Shown: positions 45,367 through 57,291 of the stretch, one piece after another | Layout: every line of letters begins with the position of its first letter | Position numbering within the stretch: the stretch's first letter is position 1 | Assembly: GCF_900116045.1 (NCBI RefSeq) | Contig: NZ_LT630450.1 | Coordinates: 1,654,501 to 1,718,500 of the forward strand | Length of the DNA: 64,000 nucleotides | Direction: 5' to 3' | From: Desulfovibrio piger | GTDB lineage: Bacteria > Desulfobacterota > Desulfovibrionia > Desulfovibrionales > Desulfovibrionaceae | The notes under the pieces: generated by a model | Told to the model about the DNA's origin: nothing | The model's database searches: none | The model's input: only the letters and a program-made list of their open reading frames with translations | Position numbers and translations under genes: made by a program

Positions 45367-47163
45367 TCAGCGGCGCAAAGCATCCTGTTCCGGCAGCAAA
45401 CGGGTCTCCAGGCCGGCATCCACCGGCACCTCGCGGCTGTAGAGGATCTTGTCCATGCGCACGGTGCCCGTGCCCGCGCCGCGCATGCTGCGGATGTGGC
45501 GCACCTCGGCGTAAAGGATGCGCGCCCGGGCCGCGTCCTTCTGCCAGCTCTTGCAGGCCGCCAGCGCCCCGGCCTGGTCCAGGGTGCGTTCCGGCACTTC
45601 CTGCCCGGCATGGGCCCGGCGGATGATGACGTGCGAGCCGGGACCGCCGTCGGCATGCAGCCAGATGTCGTGGGCCGCGGCCAGCTTGCGGGCGGCGATA
45701 TTGCCCCTGGCGTCACGGCCGCGCAGCAGGGCGAAGCCGTCGTCACTGACGAAGAGCTGCACGTTGCGCGGCAGGGCCGCACCGCGCAGGGCCCCCAGCG
45801 CCACGGTGTTCCTGTCGGGCCGCCCGGCCTCTCCGGCGGCAGGCCCGATGCCGCCCAGCAGGGCTTCCTGCCGGGCCGCCTGCACGGTGGCCAGCTCGGC
45901 CCGCAGCACCGCGCGCCGTTCCGCCAGATGTTCAAGGCCGCGCCGCCCGCGCCGGGCCGTATGGAACAGGCGTTCCATATTGTCCCGCACGCTGCGCCGC
46001 ATATCCAGTTTCACGGTCCTGCGCGGCGTGTCCCCGTCCCCTTCCTCCGGCGGCGGCAGCACCAGCTCCGGGGCACGGAAATCCGCAGGCCAGCGCCACA
46101 GCCAGGCCTGCAGCAGCAGGCCGTCCTCGCGGGCGGCGCACATGCCCAGCAGGCGCCGCTCCTCCTCGTCCAGCTTGGCCAGCAGCTGTTCCAGCTTGCG
46201 CAGACGGCGCGACAGGGGCAGGGCCGCGGCCCCGGCGGCATCGCGCGCGGCCTTCTCCAGCACCAGCTTCTGCCCGGCCTTCTCCACCAGGCCGAGGATG
46301 TCTTCCCCCTGCTCCTCATGCCAGCCCCGGGCCAGGGCATCCGGCAGGGGCCAGGCCGCGATGCGGCAGGAGGGGCTGTCGTTCCCGGCCTTCTCCTCCG
46401 CCTCTCCGTCCGGCGGCGTGTAGTAGAACACGTCCCCGCCGCCCAGGCGCAGGTCTTCCAGCAGGGCCTGCCGGTCCAGCCCGTCATACAGGGGCAGGGC
46501 ACGGCGCAGGGCCGGGGTCAGCACCGGCCAGTCCCGCCAGTGCGCCAGGGCCTCTTCCAGCTCGCCGGGCTCCGGCCAGCGCAGGGACTCTTCCTGCGGG
46601 CTGCGGCTCACGGGCAAAAAGCGCACCGAGGCCCCTTCGCGCAAGTCCAGCAGCAGCCAGGTGGCCAGGGGCTCCCGTGCCGCGGCATCGCCGCTTTCCG
46701 GCGGCATGTCCGCCCTGTCCGGCGGCGTCCCGCTCTCGGGGGAAAGGCCGTCCTCCTCGCCTTCCGCCGGGCTCCAGAGCGGCATCCGGCGGCGCAGGGC
46801 CTCCTCGGCCGCGGCCTCCCCGCCCACCAGCAGCCAGAGCTGGCGACGGCTGAAACAGCAGACCGTGGCCAGGATGCGGTGCCCGGCCAGATATTTGCGC
46901 AGGCGCATGACCGGGGCCGACGGGGCCCGTCCGGCGGCCAGGCGGCTGCGGGAAAGGAAGAGGAAGGGTTCCTTGCGGGCGGCGCGCAGGCAAAGCTGGC
47001 ACTTGCGGCTGCCGCCCGTCTGGGCACGGGTCTGGCCGCGCGCGGGCAGATTGATGTTGAAAGCCAGCAGGCCGGGGGCCGGTTCCTGCACTTTTTCCAG
47101 CCAGCCGCCGATGATGCGCGGTGCGAGTTCCTCGCAGAAACGGAAAAAAAGATGGGCGTCCAT
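45367..47163 (-). CDS. NFACT family protein (RqcH/Rqc2-like)
   Basis: 598 residues from ATG 47163 (SD weak; longer in-frame start gives an unrelated hydrophobic extension). NFACT-N at the beginning (residues 1-180), a long coiled-coil middle (about 300-420, R-K-L-E-Q-L-L-A-K-L-D-E-E-E) and NFACT-R at the end. The last contains L-F-V-S-D-D-G-F-A-L-L-R-G-R, then K-L-A-A-A-H-D-I-W-L-H-A-D-G-G-P-G-S-H-V-I-I. Characterised relatives bind stalled 50S-peptidyl-tRNA complexes and add alanine tails, or were first called fibronectin-binding proteins. Ribosome rescue is the better inference here because of the intact D-I-W-L-H motif. The DksA terminator separates it from the upstream gene. Confidence 0.82.
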   Translation of the reverse strand: MDAHLFFRFCEELAPRIIGGWLEKVQEPAPGLLAFNINLPARGQTRAQTGGSRKCQLCLRAARKEPFLFLSRSRLAAGRAPSAPVMRLRKYLAGHRILATVCCFSRRQLWLLVGGEAAAEEALRRRMPLWSPAEGEEDGLSPESGTPPDRADMPPESGDAAAREPLATWLLLDLREGASVRFLPVSRSPQEESLRWPEPGELEEALAHWRDWPVLTPALRRALPLYDGLDRQALLEDLRLGGGDVFYYTPPDGEAEEKAGNDSPSCRIAAWPLPDALARGWHEEQGEDILGLVEKAGQKLVLEKAARDAAGAAALPLSRRLRKLEQLLAKLDEEERRLLGMCAAREDGLLLQAWLWRWPADFRAPELVLPPPEEGDGDTPRRTVKLDMRRSVRDNMERLFHTARRGRRGLEHLAERRAVLRAELATVQAARQEALLGGIGPAAGEAGRPDRNTVALGALRGAALPRNVQLFVSDDGFALLRGRDARGNIAARKLAAAHDIWLHADGGPGSHVIIRRAHAGQEVPERTLDQAGALAACKSWQKDAARARILYAEVRHIRSMRGAGTGTVRMDKILYSREVPVDAGLETRLLPEQDALRR

Positions 47164-47214
47164 AACTATGCCGGGGTGTCCTTCCCGGCACGACGGCCGG
47201 GGCAAGAAAAACAG

Positions 47215-47238
47215 AAAAACGGGCCGGAGCCCGTTTTT
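47215..47238 (-). terminator. Intrinsic terminator of dksA
   Basis: AAAAACGGGC/GCCCGTTTTT with tetraloop; perfect 10-bp stem. It faces the minus-strand dksA and would work on both strands. Confidence 0.9.
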
Positions 47239-47292
47239 GTGTGAAAGGGTCAAGGGATGCCGCGCTCCGGCGGCACAGGTCAGGGGTGCGTG

Positions 47293-47655
47293 CTAGTCGC
47301 CGCGCAGATGCTCGTCCTCTTCCTGCTTGGCCTTGCAGTTGATGCACAGACGGGTGACCGGACGGGCCTTGAGACGGGGGATGGAGATCTCTTCGCCGCA
47401 TTCGTCGCAAATACCGTAGGTGCCGTCGTCGATGCGCTGCAACGCGGACTGGATCTTGCGGATCAGACGACGCTCGCGGTCACGGATGCGCAGGGTGAAC
47501 GCACGGTCGGATTCAGCGGTGGCCCGGTCAGCAGGGTCGGCGAAGACTTCATTGCTGTCCGTGAGCTCTTCGATGGTGGAGTCGCCCTTCTGCTTGGCTT
47601 CCTCCAGCATGCTGGTGAGGAGCTTGCGGAAATACTCGATATCCTTCTGGTCCAT
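47293..47655 (-). CDS. dksA: DksA/TraR-family RNA polymerase cofactor
   Basis: 120 residues from ATG 47655 (GGGAGG 5 nt upstream). An N-terminal coiled coil (residues 1-85) carries the acidic D-P-A-D-R-A tip that enters the polymerase secondary channel. The zinc finger C-D-E-C-G-E-E-I with C-I-N-C gives four Cys. With ppGpp it would adjust rRNA and amino-acid gene transcription. Length is shorter than E. coli DksA (151), the usual form in Desulfovibrio-type bacteria. It is monocistronic, with its own terminator. Gene name is by family; a paralogue lies at 63139. Confidence 0.85.
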   Translation of the reverse strand: MDQKDIEYFRKLLTSMLEEAKQKGDSTIEELTDSNEVFADPADRATAESDRAFTLRIRDRERRLIRKIQSALQRIDDGTYGICDECGEEISIPRLKARPVTRLCINCKAKQEEDEHLRGD

Positions 47656-47763
47656 ATAAGCCTCCCAAAACTGGCCCTTAGGCACGATTTTGGCATTGTT
47701 GCCCCATAATGAGGAATCGCTCCTCATTACCCGGAAAAAGTCATCTTGTAAAGCGGCACGCGC

Positions 47764-48912
47764 CTATTCTCCCGCCTCGTCCCCCTGCGGCGGGATGCCG
47801 TGCAGGCGCGCTTTCTGCTCGGCACGCAGTTCCTCGCGCGCCGGTTCCCAGGCCGGTTCCTGCCAGATGCCCTCGCGGGAGGGCAGCACCTCGCCCTGCC
47901 AGGCGCCGCCCAGCCAGCTGGCCCGCACGCCCACGGGAGCCCCCAGGCGCACGGCCTTGCCGGAATAGGAGGCCATCAGGGCGGCCGCCGCGCGCAGCAT
48001 CTCTTCCGGCCAGGTACGGCCCCCACAGGCCACGGCCAGCGGGCCGGGGATGTCGGCCAGGTGGATCTTGGCGTCGTCCTTGCCCAGCACCGTGTGCAGG
48101 GCCTGGTTGTCGGCGCTGGTGCGGCCGATGGCCAGCCAGTAGTCCCGGCCGTCCTGCCGCGCCCAGAACTGCCGCCCCAGATTGGAGAGCCTGAAGGCCC
48201 GCGTGTCGGGCTCGGGCCAGCGGGAGAGCACGGGCCAGTAGCGGCGGGCGTTCTCCTTGTCCGCCAGGCGGCAGCCGCCGCCGGGGGTGGGGATCTCGGG
48301 CAGGCGGTACTTTTGGGCCAGCTCCAGCTGGTCCTTGCGGCCGCGCCCGCTGATGCCCAGCAGGCGGGAACGGTCCACGAAGCCTTCCTCCTCGGCGGGA
48401 GTGGGCGACAGATGCAGGGCGCTCAGGGGCCGCAGCAGGATGTCCTGCACCCCGGCATCACGACGGATGGCATTAAGCACGTCCCGGCGCTGCGACATGG
48501 GGCGCTGCCCCAGGACCTCGCCCGTGGCCAGCAGGCGCGCGCCGATGCTCTCCATGTAGAGGCGGGCATGGCGCAGGAGCAGGATCTTGCAGTCCACGCA
48601 GGGGTTCATGACCTTGCCGAAGCCGTGGGCCGGACGGGCGCGCAGCATGGCGCAGAAATCGTCGCTGACGTCCAGGGTGCGGATGTCCAGTCCGTACAGG
48701 CGGCTCCAGCGCTCCACGGCGCCGGGATCACCGAAGAAGGGGGAATGGCAGTGCAGGCAGCAGACCCGCAGGCCCTGTTCCTCCAGGACCTTGGCCGCCA
48801 GGATGCTGTCCAGGCCGCCGGAAAACAGCACGACCACATCCACCGGCCGCTGGTCAGCATCGACCATGCCGGGCGCGGCGGGGGTCTGGAAATCGGAGGG
48901 AGTGTTCATCAT
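47764..48912 (-). CDS. PP-loop tRNA thiouridylase-like protein with NFACT-R-like C-terminus
   Basis: 382 residues from ATG 48912; the next codon is also ATG. The N-terminal P-loop of ATP-pyrophosphatases is L-F-S-G-G-L-D-S-I-L. It is followed by N-P-C-V-D-C-K, L-A-T-G-E-V-L-G-Q-R and P-T-P-G-G-G-C-R-L, as in MnmA/ThiI-type tRNA thiolation enzymes. From about residue 250 the sequence G-R-D-Y-W-L-A-I-G-R-T-S-A-D-N and A-A-A-L-M-A-S-Y-S resembles the NFACT-R RNA-binding domain. So it may use this domain to bring tRNA to the adenylating site; position modified is unknown. It is 108 nt upstream of the DksA start on the same strand, in an information-processing neighbourhood. Confidence 0.65.
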   Translation of the reverse strand: MMNTPSDFQTPAAPGMVDADQRPVDVVVLFSGGLDSILAAKVLEEQGLRVCCLHCHSPFFGDPGAVERWSRLYGLDIRTLDVSDDFCAMLRARPAHGFGKVMNPCVDCKILLLRHARLYMESIGARLLATGEVLGQRPMSQRRDVLNAIRRDAGVQDILLRPLSALHLSPTPAEEEGFVDRSRLLGISGRGRKDQLELAQKYRLPEIPTPGGGCRLADKENARRYWPVLSRWPEPDTRAFRLSNLGRQFWARQDGRDYWLAIGRTSADNQALHTVLGKDDAKIHLADIPGPLAVACGGRTWPEEMLRAAAALMASYSGKAVRLGAPVGVRASWLGGAWQGEVLPSREGIWQEPAWEPAREELRAEQKARLHGIPPQGDEAGE

Positions 48913-49526
48913 GGCCCGCCTTCTACGCGAAAGCGGGGGCAGGAGGCAAGAGCCCGGCCCGGATTTTCGCAGCCGGGGGATAGGATTTTTCGTCCTGTCG
49001 CGCCGCTGCGGGCCCCATGCAGGGCAGGGGACGCTCTTGAGGCGCCGCGCGCGTGCCGCATCACGCACCACGGCGCTCCTTTCCCCTCGAATGGGCGCAC
49101 CGTCTGACGGCGCGGGCCGACGGCGCTGTGCCGTCCGCGCCTGCACGGCACCGGGCACCCGGAGCGGGATACGGGGTGCAGGGAGACGGGACGGCCCGGC
49201 CCCACCGTCAGGCGGCCCTTCTGCCCTTGACAATTATTGATATTTATTCCTGAATAGCGCAGGTTTCGTGCGCGCCCGCACAGCGGCCTCCCTGCCGGAG
49301 ACGTATCCTGTGCCGCCCGGCATGGGGCAGGAGCCCTGAATGGCTGGAGCGATCGTGACGGCCTGGGGCAGCCTGTGGCGCCCGGCATGGGGAGGACCCC
49401 GCGCCGCGACGAAGGCGGCATCCCCGCGGCCGGGGGGCCCGTCCCGGGAGGCCTGCCGCCTTCCTTGCCTTGCCGTGCGCGCTTTGCTATACTGTGTTGC
49501 TTAAATTTCCTACAGGGAGCGTCTCT
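48913..49526. other. Long divergent intergenic region before recA
   Basis: 614 bp. Very GC-rich except an AT-rich block at 49228-49256 beginning with TTGACA. It holds a 13-bp direct repeat, GCCCGGCATGGGG (49316-49328 and 49380-49392), and the recA promoter. No supported gene on either strand. Confidence 0.6.
49465..49493 (+). promoter_or_regulatory. Sigma-70 promoter of recA
   Basis: TTGCCT (49465-49470), 17-bp spacer, TATACT (49488-49493). Predicted start near 49500, leader about 27 nt. Confidence 0.7.
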
Positions 49527-50609
49527 ATGGCCAAAAAACCGGCCCTTTCTCCTGAAGAAGCCCGCGCCGAAGCCCTGGGCACCGCACTTGCCACCATCGA
49601 ACGCAAGTACGGCAAAGGCGCGGTCATGAAGCTTTCCGACGAAGCCCATGTCAACATCCCCGTCATCCCCACGGGTTCCATCGGCCTCGACCTGGCCCTG
49701 GGCGTGGGCGGCATCCCGCGCGGCCGCATCACGGAGATCTTCGGCCCCGAATCTTCGGGCAAGACCACCCTCACCCTGCACATCATCGCCGAATGCCAGA
49801 AAATGGGCGGCACCTGTGCCTTCGTGGACGCCGAACACGCCCTGGACGTGAACTACGCCCGGCATCTGGGCGTCAACACCGACGAGCTGCTCATCTCCCA
49901 GCCCGACTACGGCGAGCAGGCCCTGGACATCGCCGACATGCTGGTGCGCTCCGGCGCCGTGGACCTGGTGGTGGTGGACTCCGTGGCCGCCCTCATCCCG
50001 CAGGCCGAACTGGAAGGCGACATGGGCGAGAGCCAGGTGGGCGGTCATGCCCGCCTCATGTCCCACGCCATGCGCCGCCTTACCGGCACCATCCACAAGT
50101 CGCGCACGTCCGTCATCTTCATCAACCAGATCCGCATGAAGATCGGCGTCACCGGCTACGGCAGCCCCGAGACCACCACCGGCGGCAACGCCCTCAAGTT
50201 CTACTCCTCGGTGCGCATGGACATCCGCCGCATCCAGACCCTCAAGGACAAGGAAGAGTCCTTCGGTTCCCGTACCCGCGTGAAGGTGGTCAAGAACAAG
50301 GTGGCCCCGCCGTTCCGCAGCGCCACGTTCGACATCCTCTACGGTCAGGGCATCTCCCGCTCGGGCGAGCTCATCGACCTGGGCCTGGAGGCCAAGATCA
50401 TCGAGCAGAGCGGCTCATGGTTCGCCTTCGGCTCCGAAAAGCTGGGCCAGGGCCGCGAAAAGGTCCGCGCCCTGCTGGACGAGGATCCCGAACTGCGCCG
50501 CCAGATCGAAGCCAAGGTGACGGAATTCCTGGGCATGCATCCGCAGGAGTTCACCCCCGGCGAAGAGGATCTGGACGACGGCAGCGCCGCCATGTCCGAT
50601 CTGGACTAG
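49527..50609 (+). CDS. recA: RecA recombinase
   Basis: 360 residues from ATG 49527 (GGGAG 6-7 nt upstream). Forms nucleoprotein filaments on single-stranded DNA, catalyses strand exchange and stimulates LexA self-cleavage. Walker [10 protein letters not shown] is near residue 72, Walker B is [11 protein letters not shown]1 is [12 protein letters not shown] and L2 is N-Q-I-R-M-K-I-G-V. The C-terminal tail is acidic (E-E-D-L-D-D-G), as in other RecA. Length and motifs are complete. Followed by a terminator hairpin and alaS. No LexA box of a known type is evident in the promoter. Confidence 0.98.
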   Translation: MAKKPALSPEEARAEALGTALATIERKYGKGAVMKLSDEAHVNIPVIPTGSIGLDLALGVGGIPRGRITEIFGPESSGKTTLTLHIIAECQKMGGTCAFVDAEHALDVNYARHLGVNTDELLISQPDYGEQALDIADMLVRSGAVDLVVVDSVAALIPQAELEGDMGESQVGGHARLMSHAMRRLTGTIHKSRTSVIFINQIRMKIGVTGYGSPETTTGGNALKFYSSVRMDIRRIQTLKDKEESFGSRTRVKVVKNKVAPPFRSATFDILYGQGISRSGELIDLGLEAKIIEQSGSWFAFGSEKLGQGREKVRALLDEDPELRRQIEAKVTEFLGMHPQEFTPGEEDLDDGSAAMSDLD

Positions 50610-50622
50610 TTTTGTGTGCAAC

Positions 50623-50649
50623 GCGGCCCTGCGGGGCCGCCCGTTTTTT
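50623..50649 (+). terminator. Intrinsic terminator between recA and alaS
   Basis: GCGGCCC pairs with GGGCCGC around a 4-nt loop, then CCGTTTTTT. alaS starts 33 nt later, so some read-through is needed unless it has its own promoter. Confidence 0.75.
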
Positions 50650-50681
50650 ATCGCCCTTCCGGGCAGCAACATGGAGCCCCT

Positions 50682-53351
<2,670 letters not shown>

Positions 53352-53363
53352 CTTCGTGACTGC

Positions 53364-53397
53364 CGGGGAGGGGCCGCCGCTGCGGCGCCTCTCCCCG
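53364..53397 (+). terminator. Hairpin after alaS
   Basis: CGGGGAG...CTCCCCG with further GC pairing inside; no T-run, so termination is uncertain. Confidence 0.45.
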
Positions 53398-53607
53398 TTC
53401 CGGCCCCGCAGCCACCCTTTTTCCCTCTGCTTCCGGCAGGCCCCCGGCCTTCCGGGCAGACAGGCACCATGAGGGCAGGATGATCCTGTCCCGTCCCCAG
53501 ACACTCCGGCCGGGCGTTCCTCCGGGCTTCCCCGCGCCATACTCCCCCGCCCCGTGTCCGCTATCCCGGCGGGGCACAAACGGCGACTCGCTGTAAAGGA
53601 TCGTACG

Positions 53608-54789
53608 ATGATCGGTATTTCCAAACTGTATTGCGGTCAGGTGGAGCCCTCCGACGCCCTGCGTTACGGCCGCCAGTCCGGCAACCTGCCCTCGCACCTG
53701 CTCCAGTTCTCCAAGGACAAAAAGCCCGTGGTGGTCTGGAACATGACCAAGCGCTGCAACCTGAAGTGCGTGCACTGCTACGCCCAGGCCGTGCCCGTGG
53801 ACGGCGCCGACGACATCAGCACCGAACAGGCCAAGGCCATGATCGACGACCTGGCCGCCTACGGCGCGCCGGTCATGCTCTTCTCGGGCGGCGAGCCCCT
53901 GGTGCGCAAGGACCTGGTGGAACTGGCCAGCCACGCCACCTCCAGGGGCATGCGCGCCGTCATCTCCACCAACGGCACCCTCATCACCAAGGAAAAGGCC
54001 CGTGAACTCAAGGGCGTGGGCCTCTCCTACGTGGGCATCTCCCTGGACGGCATGGAAGAAGTGCACGACCGCTTCCGCGGCGTGCCCGGTGCCTTCCGCA
54101 AGGCTCTGGAAGGCGTGGCCAACTGCCAGGCCGAAGGCCTGAAGGTGGGCCTGCGCTTCACCATCAACAAGCGCAACGTGGGCGAGATCCCCGGCATCTT
54201 CCGCCTGCTGGCCGACCTGGAAGTGCCCCGCGCCTGTTTCTATCACCTGGTGTACTCGGGCCGCGGCTCCGAGCTCATCAAGGAAGACCTGGACCACGCC
54301 GAGACCCGTCAGGTGCTGGACCTCATCATGGACGAGACCCGCGCCCTGTTCGACGCCGGCAAGCCCAAGGAGATCCTCACCGTGGACAACCACGCCGACG
54401 GCCCCTATCTGTGGATGCGCATGAAGCGCGAGGATCCCAAGCGCGCCGAGGAAGTCTTCGAGCTTTTGCAGTACAACGAAGGCAACAACTCCGGCCGCGG
54501 CATCGGCTGCATCTCCTGGGACGGCAAGGTGCATGCCGACCAGTTCTGGCGCAACCATACCTTCGGCAACGTGCTGGAGCGCCCCTTCTCCCAGATCTGG
54601 GACGACCCCAGCATCGAGCTGCTGCACAAGCTCAAGGACAAGAAGGCCCATGTGGGCGGCCGCTGCGCCAAGTGCCGCTTCCTGAACATCTGCGGCGGCA
54701 ACTTCCGCGCCCGCGCCGAAGCCTACTACGGCGACGAATGGGCCCAGGACCCCGCCTGCTACCTCACTGACGAAGAGATCGGCCTGTAG
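53608..54789 (+). CDS. ahbC: AhbC, radical-SAM Fe-coproporphyrin III synthase (12,18-didecarboxysiroheme deacetylase)
   Basis: 393 residues from ATG 53608 (AAGGA 7 nt upstream). Removes the acetate side chains of 12,18-didecarboxysiroheme to give Fe-coproporphyrin III. The radical-SAM site C-N-L-K-C-V-H-C is near residue 50. S-G-G-E-P lies next, and a C-terminal SPASM-type cluster region has G-C-I-S-W-D-G-K, C-A-K-C-R-F-L-N-I-C-G-G-N. The opening M-I-G-I-S-K-L-Y-C-G is characteristic of AhbC/NirJ1 in sulfate reducers. It is followed by a terminator and hemB, so it may be its own transcript within the heme locus. Confidence 0.88.
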   Translation: MIGISKLYCGQVEPSDALRYGRQSGNLPSHLLQFSKDKKPVVVWNMTKRCNLKCVHCYAQAVPVDGADDISTEQAKAMIDDLAAYGAPVMLFSGGEPLVRKDLVELASHATSRGMRAVISTNGTLITKEKARELKGVGLSYVGISLDGMEEVHDRFRGVPGAFRKALEGVANCQAEGLKVGLRFTINKRNVGEIPGIFRLLADLEVPRACFYHLVYSGRGSELIKEDLDHAETRQVLDLIMDETRALFDAGKPKEILTVDNHADGPYLWMRMKREDPKRAEEVFELLQYNEGNNSGRGIGCISWDGKVHADQFWRNHTFGNVLERPFSQIWDDPSIELLHKLKDKKAHVGGRCAKCRFLNICGGNFRARAEAYYGDEWAQDPACYLTDEEIGL

Positions 54790-54812
54790 GCCCCTTTCTC
54801 CAGAGACGACGA

Positions 54813-54846
54813 CGCCCCGGCATCCCAGGATGCCGGGGCGTTTTTG
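54813..54846 (+). terminator. Strong intrinsic terminator after ahbC
   Basis: Thirteen-base-pair stem CGCCCCGGCATCC/GGATGCCGGGGCG followed by TTTTT. Confidence 0.9.
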
Positions 54847-55096
54847 CAGCAACATCGCAAAGGCCGGCTGCCGGCCGGCATGCCGGCGATCACAGCCCTG
54901 CCCGGCGGCTTTTCCCCTGTGGCGTTTTGCGCTATGGTGGCCTTCACACCGGAAGGTCCCGTCCCCTGTCGCCCGGCGGCATCGGGGCGCAGGCCTTTCC
55001 GCGCGCCGGTCCTTCCCGCGGCCCCTCCGGGACGGGGACGGGCCGCCGCCATCCTCCCCAAACACAACCGCGGCATTGCCGCATCGAGGTAGAACC

Positions 55097-56086
55097 ATGT
55101 CCCAATCCTTCCATCGCGGCAGACGTTTGCGCTGGACCCCCGAGATCCGCAGCATGGTGCGCGAGACCCCGCCCCTGCTGGCCGAAGACCTCATCATGCC
55201 CTACTTTGTGGTGGAGACCGAGGACCAGTCCTTCCGCAAGGAGATCGGCGCCATGCCCGGCCAGTACCAGCTGTCGCTGGCCGAGCTGGAAAAGCAGGTG
55301 GAAAAGGCCGTGGATGACGGCCTGCAATCCGTGATCCTTTTCGGCATCCCGGCCGAGAAGGACGAAAAGGCCAGCGGCGCCTATGCCGAGGACGGTATCG
55401 TACAGGAAGCCGTGCGCCGCCTCAAGCATCGCTGGCCCTCGCTCTACGTCATCACCGACGTCTGCCTGTGCGAATACATGAGCCACGGCCACTGCGGCAT
55501 CCTGACCCCCGGCGGCGCGGTGCTCAACGACCCCACCCTGGAACTGCTGGCCAAGACCGCCGTGAGCCATGCCGCCGCCGGTGCCGACATGGTGGCCCCC
55601 TCCGACATGATGGACGGCCGCGTGGCCGCCATCCGCCATGCCCTGGACGAATCCGGCCTGGTCATGGTGCCCGTCATGTCCTATGCCGTGAAATACGCCT
55701 CGGCCTTCTACGGTCCCTTCCGCGAAGCCGCCGAGTCCGCTCCGGCCTGCGGCGACCGCAAGAGCTACCAGATGGATCCCGCCAATGCCCGCGAAGCCAT
55801 CATCGAAGCCCTGGCCGACCTGGACGAAGGCGCCGACTGTCTCATCGTCAAGCCCGCCGGCCCCTACATGGACATCATCCGCCAGGTGCGCGACGCCGTG
55901 AACGTGCCCCTGTGCGCCTATCAGGTCAGCGGCGAATACAGCATGATCCGCGCCGCCGGTCTCAACGGCTGGATCAACGAAGAAGCCGTGATGATGGAAA
56001 GCCTGCTGGGCATGAAGCGCGCCGGTGCCAAGATGCTCATCACCTACTTCACCGAGACCCTGCTCAAGCAAAGGCTGGTGCGCTGA
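55097..56086 (+). CDS. hemB: Delta-aminolevulinic acid dehydratase (porphobilinogen synthase)
   Basis: 329 residues from ATG 55097 (GAGGT 6 nt upstream; longer frame is non-homologous). Condenses two 5-aminolevulinate to porphobilinogen. Zinc/metal Cys triad in D-V-C-L-C-E-Y-M-S-H-G-H-C-G, Schiff-base Lys in S-Y-A-V-K-Y-A-S and I-V-K-P-A. The pathway position is early, before siroheme. Its stop overlaps the AhbD start (TGATG), so it is translationally coupled to the last heme step. This gene order, a radical-SAM gene on each side of hemB, is seen in Desulfovibrio. Confidence 0.96.
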   Translation: MSQSFHRGRRLRWTPEIRSMVRETPPLLAEDLIMPYFVVETEDQSFRKEIGAMPGQYQLSLAELEKQVEKAVDDGLQSVILFGIPAEKDEKASGAYAEDGIVQEAVRRLKHRWPSLYVITDVCLCEYMSHGHCGILTPGGAVLNDPTLELLAKTAVSHAAAGADMVAPSDMMDGRVAAIRHALDESGLVMVPVMSYAVKYASAFYGPFREAAESAPACGDRKSYQMDPANAREAIIEALADLDEGADCLIVKPAGPYMDIIRQVRDAVNVPLCAYQVSGEYSMIRAAGLNGWINEEAVMMESLLGMKRAGAKMLITYFTETLLKQRLVR

Positions 56087-57285
56087 TGCATGACGCAAAG
56101 CACATGCCGGGCCATCCCGGCGGCATGGGGGGGCACCCCGGCGGCCATCCCGGTGCCGCGGGTGCCCGTCCCGGCGGTCATCCCGGGGGAGCGCCCGGCC
56201 ACAAGATGGTGCGCACCCTTGAGGACGGCACGCCCGCCTGCAAGCTCATCGCCTGGGAAGTGACCCGTTCCTGCAACCTGGCCTGCAAGCACTGCCGCGC
56301 CGAGGCCCACCCGGAACCCTATCCGGGCGAGTTCTCCACCGAAGAGGCCAAGGCCCTCATCGACACCTTCCCCCAGGTGGGCAACCCCATCATCATCTTC
56401 ACCGGCGGCGATCCCATGATGCGCCCCGATGTCTATGAGCTGGTGGCCTATGCCCACAACAAGGGGCTGACCTGCGCCTTCTCGCCCAACGGCACCCTGA
56501 TCACGCCCGAACTGGCCCGCAAGATCAAGGAAGCCGGCGTCAACCGCTGCTCCATCTCCATCGATGGTGCCGACGCCGCCAGCCACGACGAGTTCCGCGG
56601 CGTGCCCGGGGCCTTCGAAGCCTCCATGCGCGGCATCGAATACCTCAAGCAGGCCGGTGTGCCCTTCCAGATCAACACCACGGTCACGCGCAACAACCTG
56701 CACAGCTTCAAGGACATCTTCCAGCTGTGCGAGCGCATCGGCGCGGCCGCCTGGCACATCTTCCTGCTGGTGCCCATGGGCCGGGCCTCGGGCCTGGCCG
56801 ACCAGGTCATCAGCGCCGAGGAATACGAGGACGTGCTGCACTGGCTCTACGACTTCCGCAAGACCACCAGCATGCACCTCAAGGCCACCTGCGCGCCGCA
56901 CTACTACCGCATCATGCGCCAGCGCGCCCATGAGGAAGGCGTGGCCGTCACGCCCGAGACCTTCGGCATGGACGCCATGACCCGCGGCTGCCTGGGCGGC
57001 ACGGGCTTCTGCTTCATCAGCCATACCGGCCAGGTGCAGCCCTGCGGCTATCTGGAACTGAACTGCGGCAACGTGCGCGAGACGCCCTTCCCCGAGATCT
57101 GGCGCAACAGCACGTACTTCCGCCAGTTCCGCGACCAGAAGTGCTACGAAGGCAAGTGCGGCGTGTGCGAGTTCCATAAGGTCTGCGGCGGCTGCCGTGC
57201 CCGCGCCTGGAGCATGAACGGCAACCATATGGCCGAAGAGCCCCTGTGCACCTATCAGCCCAAGCGCGCCACGGGCGCAAAGTGA
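56086..57285 (+). CDS. ahbD: AhbD, radical-SAM heme synthase
   Basis: 399 residues; ATG 56086 shares one base with the hemB stop. Oxidatively decarboxylates the propionates of Fe-coproporphyrin III to form heme b. Radical-SAM site C-N-L-A-C-K-H-C-R-A near residue 58, F-T-G-G-D-P, and a SPASM cluster region with C-G-Y-L-E-L-N-C-G and C-G-V-C-E-F-H-K-V-C-G-G-C. The first 40 residues are a run of His/Gly/Pro (H-P-G-G repeats) that precedes the catalytic domain and looks like a metal-binding or disordered extension. The match to D. vulgaris AhbD is close by eye. Confidence 0.9.
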   Translation: MHDAKHMPGHPGGMGGHPGGHPGAAGARPGGHPGGAPGHKMVRTLEDGTPACKLIAWEVTRSCNLACKHCRAEAHPEPYPGEFSTEEAKALIDTFPQVGNPIIIFTGGDPMMRPDVYELVAYAHNKGLTCAFSPNGTLITPELARKIKEAGVNRCSISIDGADAASHDEFRGVPGAFEASMRGIEYLKQAGVPFQINTTVTRNNLHSFKDIFQLCERIGAAAWHIFLLVPMGRASGLADQVISAEEYEDVLHWLYDFRKTTSMHLKATCAPHYYRIMRQRAHEEGVAVTPETFGMDAMTRGCLGGTGFCFISHTGQVQPCGYLELNCGNVRETPFPEIWRNSTYFRQFRDQKCYEGKCGVCEFHKVCGGCRARAWSMNGNHMAEEPLCTYQPKRATGAK

Positions 57286-57291
57286 GCCACC

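Noticed and set aside
49488..49515. LexA (SOS) box at the recA promoter, CTGT...ACAG
   Set aside because: The two halves are 16 bp apart rather than 8, and the rest does not match a LexA dyad I know for this group.
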